Made by a program: the position numbers and the translations under genes. The notes below the pieces were generated by a model, which was not told where the DNA came from, made no database searches, and saw only the letters and a program-made list of their open reading frames with translations. Below, piece by piece: positions 7,848 through 13,783 of a stretch of 13,783 bases of DNA. This DNA is from Clostridiales bacterium. GTDB taxonomy: Bacteria > Bacillota_A > Clostridia > Saccharofermentanales > Saccharofermentanaceae. Numbering within the stretch: position 1 is the first letter of the stretch; every line of letters begins with the position of its first letter. The stretch spans positions 1 through 13,783 of the forward strand of contig JAGCGE010000314.1 in NCBI GenBank assembly GCA_017649745.1, read 5' to 3'.

Positions 7848-8453
7848 ATGGCAGACATCTTTGAGTTAAAGAACATGGCTAAAACAGCAGTGTCGGAAAA
7901 TGATCTCGGCAATGTAGCAGAGACGTTTAATCTTATCCTCCAAAATTCTTCCGAAGCGCTCCCGGAGGATAATGAATTCTTTACCAAGATCCGTGAAGCT
8001 TTAAAACTTGTCAGGGAGTACAAAAAGCTCAGCAGGGAGATCGAGACCGCCGAGTCCAGAAGATCATCCCAGTCCAAGAGACTTGAGGACCTTAAAGAGG
8101 AACTGGAGTATATCAAGTACAGATTAGCGATCTTTATTGAAAAAGCCGACAAGAAGGACCATAGAGGTCGTTCAAACTTCAATGGATTTCTTATTCTTGT
8201 TTTCGCTATTGATGGCATAGCCGTTGCTCTTTGGGGAGTATGGACACTTTGGTTCACGGTGGCTATCGTCGTCATTGCCGCGATCCTGTATTTTACAAAC
8301 AAGATCGCCAACAAGAGAGATCTTAAAAAGATGATCGCATCCACCGAGAATAGGATCGCTGAGTTTGATGCTGAGCTCGAGACAAAAACGAATGCGCGCG
8401 AGGAGATCCTTTCCCAGTACAAGAAAAAGACGGAAGAGATCATTAATCTGTAA
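7848..8453 (+). CDS. Hypothetical coiled-coil protein with a two-helix membrane hairpin
   Basis: I do not recognise a named family in this 201-residue protein. Residues 1-50 are polar and helix-prone. Residues about 53-100 are rich in Lys, Glu and Arg with heptad-like spacing, suggesting a coiled coil. Two adjacent hydrophobic segments (about 112-129 and 131-150) form a membrane hairpin. A second charged helical stretch (about 152-198) follows. The order coil-hairpin-coil places both ends on the same side of the membrane, probably the cytoplasm. GGAGG at 7837-7841, 6 nt before the ATG, supports the start. It lies between the GNAT gene and the PadR gene with intergenic gaps on both sides, so it is likely expressed alone. 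A longer antisense open frame (7793-8524) is judged spurious. Confidence 0.75.
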   Translation: MADIFELKNMAKTAVSENDLGNVAETFNLILQNSSEALPEDNEFFTKIREALKLVREYKKLSREIETAESRRSSQSKRLEDLKEELEYIKYRLAIFIEKADKKDHRGRSNFNGFLILVFAIDGIAVALWGVWTLWFTVAIVVIAAILYFTNKIANKRDLKKMIASTENRIAEFDAELETKTNAREEILSQYKKKTEEIINL

Positions 8454-8477
8454 TCCTGTTTTTCTTTTCGAAAAAAC

Positions 8478-8506
8478 TTGCAACCTTCATTGTACGGTGC
8501 TAATAT
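8478..8506 (+). promoter_or_regulatory. Promoter of the PadR operon
   Basis: TTGCAA (8478-8483) and TAATAT (8501-8506) are separated by 17 nt. A TG at 8498-8499 makes an extended -10 element. It lies directly upstream of overlapping palindromes and 42 nt before the PadR start. Confidence 0.6.
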
Positions 8507-8531
8507 ATCAAACAGATATATCAAATTGATA
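8504..8531. promoter_or_regulatory. Candidate PadR operator: two overlapping palindromes
   Basis: TATATC-AAACA-GATATA (8504-8520) is a perfect inverted repeat. It overlaps a second perfect 13-bp palindrome, TATCAA-A-TTGATA (8519-8531). They start within the -10 element and end just before the ribosome site, a good place for autorepression by the downstream PadR protein. Confidence 0.5.
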
Positions 8532-8548
8532 CATGGAGGGCAAATGGC

Positions 8549-9082
8549 ATGGCAAGGGAAAGAAAGATCGATATGGTGATCCTGGGACTTTTAAGTCATG
8601 AGGATCTGACGGGATACGATATCAAAAAGAGGATCGACGGTGCCATCAGTTTTTTCTGGAAGGGAAGCTTCGGAAATATCTATCCTGCTTTGAAGGATAT
8701 GGAGGACCAGGAACTCATCACTAAAAAGGATGTTTCTGACAGCGGCCGCGAGAAGATCGCGTATCACATCACAAGGCGCGGAAAGAAATTCCTGGGTGAC
8801 TGGCTCAAAGATGAACAGGCAAGTAACGAGCTTCGTTATGAGACGCTGCTGAAGCTGTTTTTCGGCGGGGTTCAGGATAAGAAAGTATCGGTTAGGAATA
8901 TAGAAGTTTTCGAGGAGCAGGTGAGGGGTGACCTTGAGCTTTTGAAGGAATATGCGAAGACTTTGAAGAATAGTCTTGATGATGAGGATCATCTGTATTT
9001 CTATCTCACGGTAACATTCGGAATCGATTCTTATGAGGCGTACCTTAAGTGGTGTGCCAAGGCCAAGAAGCTTCTGGCGTAA
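8549..9082 (+). CDS. PadR family transcriptional regulator
   Basis: This 177-residue DNA-binding protein is likely a repressor of its own operon. The N-terminal PadR winged helix-turn-helix spans about residues 8-85. It shows VILGLLSHEDLTGYDIKKRI, then the recognition-helix part GSFGNIYPALKDMEDQELI and the wing ending in YHITRRGKKFL. The remainder (about 90-177) is a helical C-terminal dimerisation region of the Vir_act_alpha_C kind, so this is the longer PadR subgroup. GGAGGG at 8535-8540 is 8 nt before the ATG. Another ATG at 8544 is out of frame. The stop is 13 nt before the iron-sulfur protein start, so the three genes to 10308 probably form one operon. The overlapping palindromes at 8504-8531 are the likely operator. 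The inducing ligand is unknown. Confidence 0.93.
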   Translation: MARERKIDMVILGLLSHEDLTGYDIKKRIDGAISFFWKGSFGNIYPALKDMEDQELITKKDVSDSGREKIAYHITRRGKKFLGDWLKDEQASNELRYETLLKLFFGGVQDKKVSVRNIEVFEEQVRGDLELLKEYAKTLKNSLDDEDHLYFYLTVTFGIDSYEAYLKWCAKAKKLLA

Positions 9083-9095
9083 AGAGGTGACGACG

Positions 9096-9824
9096 ATGAG
9101 ACAGAAGATCAGGAAGGCGATGCTGATCACGGCTTTTCTGTTGTTTCCGGTGACCATCTGGTACTTCTCGCCGTATCTGATAATCGAGGCGATGTCTAAG
9201 CATATCATGAACGGAAGCTTTATCGTGTTCGTGTCGATGTTTATATTGTCGATGTTTCTGGGAAGAGTCTGGTGCGGATATTTTTGCCCGGCTGGAGGAC
9301 TTCAGGAATGCGTCGCCATGTGTAACGGGAAGACGGCAAAAGGCGGCTGGAGAAATAAGATCAAATTTGTTATCTGGATCCTTTGGATAATCGGGATAAT
9401 AGTGACTTTTATTCTCGGGAAAAATGATGTGACGATCGATCCGTTTTTTCAGACTGATCACGGGATATCGATCGCGAGTATCAACAACTACATAATCTAT
9501 TACGGTGTTCTTTTGATACTTGTAATTCCGTCGATGATACACGGAAAAAGATCATCATGCCATTACATCTGCTGGATGGCTCCGTTCATGATAATAGGAA
9601 GTTCCATCGGAAGATATCTTCATCTGCCGCAGCTCCATATCGAAGCGGAAAAAGACAAGTGTATCTCATGCGGAAAGTGCAGCAGAGCGTGTCCGATGGG
9701 CCTTGATGTGAAGGAAATGGTCGCAAAGGGTGAGAACGCGAAATGCACGGAGTGCATACAGTGCGGAGCGTGCGTTGATGAATGTCCGAAGGACGTTCTG
9801 AAGTATAAGATGTTTTGGAGGTAA
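9096..9824 (+). CDS. Membrane-bound 4Fe-4S ferredoxin-type protein (NapH/FixG-like)
   Basis: This 242-residue membrane protein likely passes electrons between a membrane donor and a soluble or membrane partner. Hydrophobic segments lie near residues 10-32, 42-58, 93-108, 131-148 and 158-175. Two conserved Cys pairs near the membrane read WCGYFCP (Cys60, Cys64) and CHYIC (Cys155, Cys159), as in NapH, FixG and NosR proteins. The C-terminal region holds two 4Fe-4S motifs: Cys189-192-195-199 followed by Pro, and Cys220-223-226-230 followed by Pro, plus an extra Cys217. AGAGGTGA just after the PadR stop supports the ATG at 9096. Extending the frame to 9033 would overlap the PadR gene. No nap, nos or rnf gene is adjacent, so the physiological partner is unknown. 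A link with the next small membrane protein is likely. Confidence 0.9.
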   Translation: MRQKIRKAMLITAFLLFPVTIWYFSPYLIIEAMSKHIMNGSFIVFVSMFILSMFLGRVWCGYFCPAGGLQECVAMCNGKTAKGGWRNKIKFVIWILWIIGIIVTFILGKNDVTIDPFFQTDHGISIASINNYIIYYGVLLILVIPSMIHGKRSSCHYICWMAPFMIIGSSIGRYLHLPQLHIEAEKDKCISCGKCSRACPMGLDVKEMVAKGENAKCTECIQCGACVDECPKDVLKYKMFWR

Positions 9825-9828
9825 GTTC

Positions 9829-10308
9829 ATGCATTTTGGTTTTTCATATGTGGGACTTATATACCTCATAATGCTCATGACTCCTAATCTGATATGGACC
9901 AAGAATCAGCCGAAGGATTATGAGAAATATGTGAAGAATGAGAACAAGATCCTTTTGGCTTTGGAAAGAGTCGGAGAAGTTCTTGTTACATGCGTTGCGG
10001 TGATATTCAAGGACTTTAACCTAAGACCTTGGTCGAATTGGTCGTGGTGGCTGGTGATATCTTTTTCGATGATGATAATGTATGAGATATTTTGGATCAG
10101 ATATTTCATAAGTGAGAAGACCATGGCGGATTACTACAGAAGTTTACTGGGGATCCCTGTGGCGGGGGCGACGCTTCCGGTCATCGCGTTCGTGCTGCTG
10201 TCGATCTACGGCGGGAATATAATCCTTCTCATTTCCGTTATTATTCTCGGGATCGGTCATATCGGAATACATCTGGTGCACAGGAAAGAAGCGGGAAGCG
10301 CGGTCTGA
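9829..10308 (+). CDS. Small integral membrane protein of unknown function
   Basis: I do not recognise this 159-residue protein as a named family. It has four or five hydrophobic segments (about 4-24, possibly 47-61, 72-93, 108-127 and 129-147). A Trp-rich motif, RPWSNWSWW, precedes the third. The segment WTKNQPKDYEKYVKNENK between the first helices is charged. It contains no Cys pairs for metal binding; a His pair (His144, His148) sits near the last helix. The ribosome site GGAGG (9817-9821) lies inside the last codons of the iron-sulfur gene, and the ATG follows that stop by 4 nt. This indicates translational coupling. Given the context it may be a membrane partner or anchor of the iron-sulfur protein, but that is inference. 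Confidence 0.82.
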   Translation: MHFGFSYVGLIYLIMLMTPNLIWTKNQPKDYEKYVKNENKILLALERVGEVLVTCVAVIFKDFNLRPWSNWSWWLVISFSMMIMYEIFWIRYFISEKTMADYYRSLLGIPVAGATLPVIAFVLLSIYGGNIILLISVIILGIGHIGIHLVHRKEAGSAV

Positions 10309-10339
10309 AATAGATATCGTTATCGCGGTGCGGACATTA

Positions 10340-10367
10340 TTTACAAGTCTTTGAAAGCGGCTATAAT
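10340..10367 (+). promoter_or_regulatory. Strong sigma-A-type promoter for the zinc-ribbon gene pair
   Basis: TTTACA (10340-10345) and a perfect TATAAT (10362-10367) are 16 nt apart. RNA should start near 10374, giving a leader of about 23 nt to the ATG at 10397. Confidence 0.75.
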
Positions 10368-10384
10368 TTTCTTAAAGATTTATG

Positions 10385-10390
10385 AGGAGA
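10385..10390 (+). promoter_or_regulatory. Ribosome binding site deciding the start at 10397
   Basis: AGGAGA is 6 nt before the ATG at 10397 but lies downstream of an in-frame ATG at 10382. The latter would be only about 8 nt from the expected RNA start, so the inner ATG is preferred. Confidence 0.7.
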
Positions 10391-10396
10391 AAACTT

Positions 10397-11422
10397 ATGG
10401 CAAACGGTGGTCATTTTGGTGGTGGCAATCATATCGGAGGACATCACGGAGGCGGTTTCAGCGGCGGATCCGGCGGATATCACGGCGGCGTCAGAGGTGC
10501 TTTTGTCGGTGATGAAGAGGTATTCGGTTCAGAGGTAGCCGATTATGCTCTGGATAATGTCGATTATCCGAGAGATTCCGCTACGAGCATTATTATCAGG
10601 GTATTAACAGCCGCACTGACGATCTTCTTCTACTTTGGAGTTCAGTTCCTGGCATTTTCCGGTTTCAATCTTTTGAATACAGGTATATTCGGAGTTTCAG
10701 TTATCCTGTTTCTTTTGTCATATACGAGCGACGGAAACACAGTCGGACTTAAGAATTTTAAGGGTAAGACCGTTCCGTACGGTTCAGAGAATATCTATAG
10801 GGCATGGGAAGGATCACGTCCTGAAGATGCGCGCGGAGTAGGCGGCACCTGGATATCGCCGAAAGGCACTTACTATGCGATCTCGTTTTTTGAGAAGGAG
10901 TATCGCGATTCAAGTCTGAAGCAGGTTTACGATACGGTTCAAAGAACACCTTCGATCGTGTGGATGAATTCCGTTGTCTGGGTATTATTGGCAAGTGCGT
11001 GTCTTGTATTGAATTGTTTCTTTTATAGACTTGTCATTCCTGTTTTCGAGAATGCGACGATGACGGATATAGCGTTTAAGTTTATGGATGAATTTATATT
11101 TTATCTTCCATCCGTGCTCGCTCTTCTTAGCGCCATTGCCTGTCTTGTTTTCCGTAAGATGAGGCACAAGCTCCTTTATGCCTGCGCCAAAAGGATCGTG
11201 GAGAATAATTACGCGACTCAGATGAGGATCAAGAGCTTCGGCGTTATCGAGAATACGATGCGCAGAAAGTGGTTCTATAACGAGTGCCCGAACTGCGGCA
11301 CCAAAGCACCCGAGGAAGCAACAGCCTGTGAATTCTGCGGCAGCTCTCTCGAAGTCGTATCTTATGACGAGATCGATCATGACAGGATGCATCGATTGAA
11401 GATGGAGGATGAACATGTATAA
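10397..11422 (+). CDS. Gly/His-rich membrane protein with C-terminal zinc ribbon
   Basis: This 341-residue protein has no function I can name. Residues 1-34 are very rich in Gly with His at 6, 12, 16, 17 and 29, a low-complexity, possibly metal-binding or flexible segment. Hydrophobic segments lie at about 63-88, 93-109, 187-215 and 232-252. Between them (115-185) is a soluble region with ENIYRAWEGSRPEDARG. The C-terminus carries a zinc ribbon with CPNC (297-300) and CEFC (311-314). The last ~130 residues match the whole of the next protein. A near-consensus promoter and AGGAGA site give the start at 10397. The stop overlaps the next gene by 8 nt, so the two products are probably made together and may assemble. 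The zinc ribbon suggests protein or nucleic-acid contacts on the cytoplasmic side. Confidence 0.82.
   Translation: MANGGHFGGGNHIGGHHGGGFSGGSGGYHGGVRGAFVGDEEVFGSEVADYALDNVDYPRDSATSIIIRVLTAALTIFFYFGVQFLAFSGFNLLNTGIFGVSVILFLLSYTSDGNTVGLKNFKGKTVPYGSENIYRAWEGSRPEDARGVGGTWISPKGTYYAISFFEKEYRDSSLKQVYDTVQRTPSIVWMNSVVWVLLASACLVLNCFFYRLVIPVFENATMTDIAFKFMDEFIFYLPSVLALLSAIACLVFRKMRHKLLYACAKRIVENNYATQMRIKSFGVIENTMRRKWFYNECPNCGTKAPEEATACEFCGSSLEVVSYDEIDHDRMHRLKMEDEHV
11404..11408 (+). promoter_or_regulatory. Ribosome binding site deciding the start at 11415
   Basis: GGAGG, inside the end of the preceding gene, abuts an ATG at 11409 but is 6 nt from the in-frame ATG at 11415, which is therefore preferred. 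Confidence 0.65.
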
Positions 11423-11846
11423 ATTCTGCAGACATTCTCTTCTGATAGGTATCATCGGTATCATCCTTTGCATCGTGCTCTTTGCGACGAACAGTCTTTA
11501 CAGACTCATCATGCCGCTTATCGAGAGATCCGGTCTCGACGGCGCGGCTTTTGTCATAGTTGATAATCTCATATTCTTCATGCCGCTTCTTCTGATCATT
11601 CCTCTAGTGATATACATCATCGCAGGACATATCTACGTTCAGAGATATCACGAAAATATGGAGGCACGCGCATCACGTAAACTCCTCAAGGAGAACGGCG
11701 CCAAGCAGGTAGTTCTCGATGACAGGATCGATTTTTTGAAGCACAAGTACTACTCCAACTGTCCGAACTGCGGCTCCGTCAGAGTCGAGGATGAGCGCGA
11801 GTGCAGTTTCTGCGGAACGTCGCTGGTGATAAAGAAAGACGACTGA
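11415..11846 (+). CDS. Small membrane zinc-ribbon protein, paralogous to the C-terminal half of its neighbour
   Basis: This 143-residue protein has two hydrophobic segments (about 8-35 and 50-72), a charged helical stretch (75-112), and a C-terminal zinc ribbon with CPNC (116-119) and CSFC (130-133). It aligns without a gap to residues about 190-320 of the preceding protein. LYRLIMP matches FYRLVIP, DNLIFFMP matches DEFIFYLP, and YSNCPNCG matches YNECPNCG. The distance from that Tyr-Arg motif to the first Cys is identical in both. It therefore looks like a product of partial tandem duplication that lacks the Gly/His-rich head and first membrane pair. The start at 11415 overlaps the upstream stop by 8 nt. 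Function is unknown. Confidence 0.82.
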   Translation: MYKFCRHSLLIGIIGIILCIVLFATNSLYRLIMPLIERSGLDGAAFVIVDNLIFFMPLLLIIPLVIYIIAGHIYVQRYHENMEARASRKLLKENGAKQVVLDDRIDFLKHKYYSNCPNCGSVRVEDERECSFCGTSLVIKKDD

Positions 11847-11926
11847 AAAAGACTTTAGTACCATATCGGGTGCGGCAGGAATCGGTAAGTAATCTTTATA
11901 AAACATGCGTGAAAGACTTGCCGGTC

Positions 11927-11935
11927 TGTGATAAT
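11927..11935 (+). promoter_or_regulatory. Candidate extended -10 element before the PEP/pyruvate-binding gene
   Basis: TGTGATAAT is a TGn element followed by GATAAT, five of six to the -10 consensus. No convincing -35 is seen. RNA would start near 11942, only a few bases before a terminator hairpin. Confidence 0.35.
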
Positions 11936-11945
11936 ATGTAGCCAT

Positions 11946-11988
11946 GAGCAAAGACGCTTTTTCGATAAGCGGTCTTTGCTCTTTTTTT
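11946..11988 (+). terminator. Intrinsic terminator hairpin between the zinc-ribbon pair and the PEP/pyruvate-binding gene
   Basis: A perfect 10-bp stem (GAGCAAAGAC with GTCTTTGCTC) is followed by seven T residues. A further GCTT/AAGC pairing extends the stem past one bulged G. It lies 100 nt after the zinc-ribbon gene stop and 23 nt before the next start. It could end the upstream operon, act as an attenuator for the downstream gene, or both. Confidence 0.85.
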
Positions 11989-12011
11989 GTTCGAAAAAGG
12001 GAGGTGCGCAC

Positions 12012-13783
12012 ATGGCTGCTTTTGACAGGGTTTTATCGGGAATACCGCAGATGGACGAGTGCTTCGACAACATAAGGCTCGGCGACAACGTCGTATGGCG
12101 TGTCGATGATCTTGATGAGTTCAGGCTGTTCGTGAAGCCGTATGTCGAGCAGGCCAAGAAGGACGGGCGCAATCTCATTTATATCAGGTTCGCGTCGCAC
12201 GAGCCTTTTTTCGAAGAGCAGGACGGACTTAAGATAGTGAACGTGGAACTGTCGCACAGATTCGAGACGTTCACGGTGGATATACACGAGATAATCAGGA
12301 AGGAAGGCGTCGACGCGTTTTATGTGTTCGACTGCCTGTCGGAACTTCAGACGGCCTGGGCGACCGATCTTATGATGGGTAACTTTTTTCAGGTTACATG
12401 CCCGTATCTTTTTGTCCTGGATACTGTCGCGTTTTTCCCGCTTATACGCGGCAAGCATTCGTTCCAGGCCATCGCGAAGATCCGTGACACCACGCAGCTT
12501 TTCCTGGATGTCTATTCGGACAATCAAAATGTTTACGTGCGCCCGGACAAGGTCTGGAACCGCTACTCCGAGACGATGTTCCTGCCTCATATCTATGAGC
12601 CGGCGACGGGTATTTTCCAACCGATCCTGGACGGCGTAAAGGCATCGAAGTTTTATCAGATACTGGGAAACGAAGCGACCACCGACCGCGATAATATGGA
12701 CAGCTGGGATCGCTTTTTCGAGATGACAAAGACCATGCACGAGAACGGCATGGATGTTACCGAGCAGTGCAACCGCATGTGCAATATCATGATGACCCGC
12801 GACGAGCGCATGAGGGTCATGATCAAGGAGAACTTCAGGCCGGAGGATTACCTGAACGTCAAAAAACGCATGATCGGCACCGGCATGATCGGCGGCAAGG
12901 CGACCGGCATGCTCCTGGCGCGCAAGATCATTGAGAACAAGCGTCCGGACATCTTCGCCAAGTTCGAGCCGCACGATTCTTTCTATATCGGCTCGGATGT
13001 TTTCTATACTTTCATTGTCGAGAATCATTTCTGGGATGTGCGCGTTCGTCAGCGCCGTCCGGAGGAATATTTCAGCCTCGCTGACGAGTTCGCTGACCGC
13101 CTTCGAAAAGGCGTGTTCTCACGTGAGATGGAGGAGGCCCTCGTCAAGCTTCTCGAGTACTACGGCCAGGACCCGATAATCGTCCGTTCCAGTTCCATTC
13201 TCGAGGACGGATTCGGCAACGCTTTCGCGGGCAAATACGAATCTGTTTTCTGTCCGAACTGCGGCGACATGGACCAGCGTCTTCAGGAACTCGAGGACGC
13301 GATCCGAACGGTCTACGCGAGCACCATGAGCAGGTCCGCTCTCGACTATCGAAGCAGGCGCGGACTTCAGGCCAGAGACGAGCAGATGGCACTTCTCGTG
13401 CAGCGCGTCTCCGGCTCATACTACGGTGATTACTACATGCCGTGTGCGGCGGGCGTCGGCTATTCTTATAGTCCGTACCGATTTATGGAATCGCTTGATC
13501 CTTCCGCGGGAATGCTACGTCTTGTCATGGGTCTCGGAACTTCCGCCGTCGACCGAACCGAGGGTTCGTATCCGCGTCTCGTGAGCCTTGATAATCCGAA
13601 GGCAACCACCGCCAAGACCATCGGTGAGAAGCATACTTTTTCCCAGCGAAAACTCGAGCTCATCAACCGCGGCGAAGGCGTCCTCGAACAGGTCAAGATG
13701 GAGACGATCCTGCCTTATATGCCGAACTATCTGAAGCGACTTCTGATGGAGCACGACTACGAAGTCGAGAGCAATTTCCGCGA
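12012..13783 (+). CDS. PEP/pyruvate-binding domain protein with a RecA/KaiC-like N-terminal region, 3'-truncated by the window edge
   Basis: The frame stays open from the ATG at 12012 to the window end, giving 590 residues, so the C-terminus is missing. GGAGG at 12000-12004 is 7 nt before the ATG. Residues about 1-260 begin LSGIPQMDECFDNIRLGDNVVW. This resembles the GIPGLDELLGGG opening of KaiC/RAD55-type RecA folds, but no GxxxxGKT Walker A motif follows. From about 285 a PEP-synthase/pyruvate phosphate dikinase N-terminal (ATP-grasp) domain is recognisable: GTGMIGGKATGM with Lys296, IIVRSSSILED with Arg392, and FAGKYESVF at 405-413. A CPNC pair (414-417) follows directly. In true PEP synthases this domain transfers phosphate from ATP. 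Whether phosphohistidine and PEP-utilising domains follow is outside the window. Function is therefore unproven. Confidence 0.88.
   Translation, partial: MAAFDRVLSGIPQMDECFDNIRLGDNVVWRVDDLDEFRLFVKPYVEQAKKDGRNLIYIRFASHEPFFEEQDGLKIVNVELSHRFETFTVDIHEIIRKEGVDAFYVFDCLSELQTAWATDLMMGNFFQVTCPYLFVLDTVAFFPLIRGKHSFQAIAKIRDTTQLFLDVYSDNQNVYVRPDKVWNRYSETMFLPHIYEPATGIFQPILDGVKASKFYQILGNEATTDRDNMDSWDRFFEMTKTMHENGMDVTEQCNRMCNIMMTRDERMRVMIKENFRPEDYLNVKKRMIGTGMIGGKATGMLLARKIIENKRPDIFAKFEPHDSFYIGSDVFYTFIVENHFWDVRVRQRRPEEYFSLADEFADRLRKGVFSREMEEALVKLLEYYGQDPIIVRSSSILEDGFGNAFAGKYESVFCPNCGDMDQRLQELEDAIRTVYASTMSRSALDYRSRRGLQARDEQMALLVQRVSGSYYGDYYMPCAAGVGYSYSPYRFMESLDPSAGMLRLVMGLGTSAVDRTEGSYPRLVSLDNPKATTAKTIGEKHTFSQRKLELINRGEGVLEQVKMETILPYMPNYLKRLLMEHDYEVESNFR

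Noticed and set aside
8458..8477. Hairpin GTTTTT/AAAAAC after the coiled-coil gene
   Set aside because: The stem is almost all A-T and no T-tract follows, so it is not a convincing terminator.
7793..8524. 243-residue open frame on the - strand
   Set aside because: It is antisense to the coiled-coil gene, which has a good ribosome site and domain-like composition. The antisense product is Ser/Leu-rich without recognisable motifs.
11944..12069. Leader peptide starting at the ATG inside the 5' side of the terminator hairpin
   Set aside because: No ribosome site precedes it, the coding content is unremarkable, and it runs into the start of the next gene in another frame.
12033..13028. 331-residue open frame on the - strand
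   Set aside because: It mirrors the PEP/pyruvate-binding gene, whose + strand product has clear conserved motifs and a strong ribosome site. High GC with C-ending codons readily leaves the opposite strand open.

Overview
The window looks like a chromosomal segment of a Gram-positive anaerobe of the class Clostridia (Bacillota). The genes have strong GGAGG-type ribosome binding sites 6-8 nt before their starts. The gene families (M13 peptidase, duplicated FtsX permease, LytTR regulator with an AgrC-like kinase, PadR regulator, PEP/pyruvate-binding protein) are common in Lachnospiraceae and Oscillospiraceae relatives. A narrower placement cannot be supported by reading alone. All ten convincing genes are on the + strand. 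The first is cut by the left edge and the last by the right edge. I see no rRNA, tRNA, insertion sequence or CRISPR array.

Region 1 (1-6952) is a compact five-gene cluster: M13 metallopeptidase, 10-TM FtsX-type ABC permease, its ATPase, a LytTR response regulator starting at TTG, and a 7-TM GHKL sensor kinase. Gaps are 43 nt or less, the last pair overlaps by ATGA, and a clean intrinsic terminator closes the cluster. The likely theme is sensing and handling an extracellular peptide.

Region 2 (6953-7694) holds an array of five 17-bp palindromes (TCCAAC-N5-GTTGGA). Most spacings are about 41-43 bp, or twice that. The array leads into an extended -10 promoter and a GNAT acetyltransferase gene, and is the most unusual non-coding structure here.

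Region 3 (7848-10308) has an orphan coiled-coil membrane protein, then a PadR-type regulator whose promoter carries overlapping palindromes. The regulator is followed at short distance by a NapH-like membrane 4Fe-4S protein and a small membrane protein, so the three probably form a PadR-controlled redox operon.

Region 4 (10309-11846) begins with a near-consensus promoter. It drives two overlapping genes for membrane zinc-ribbon proteins. The second protein aligns without gaps to the C-terminal half of the first, which points to an old partial tandem duplication.

Region 5 (11847-13783) contains an extended -10 element directly before a terminator hairpin, then a long gene running off the end. 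Its product joins a RecA/KaiC-like N-terminal region lacking a visible Walker A motif to a PEP-synthase-type ATP/pyruvate-binding domain.
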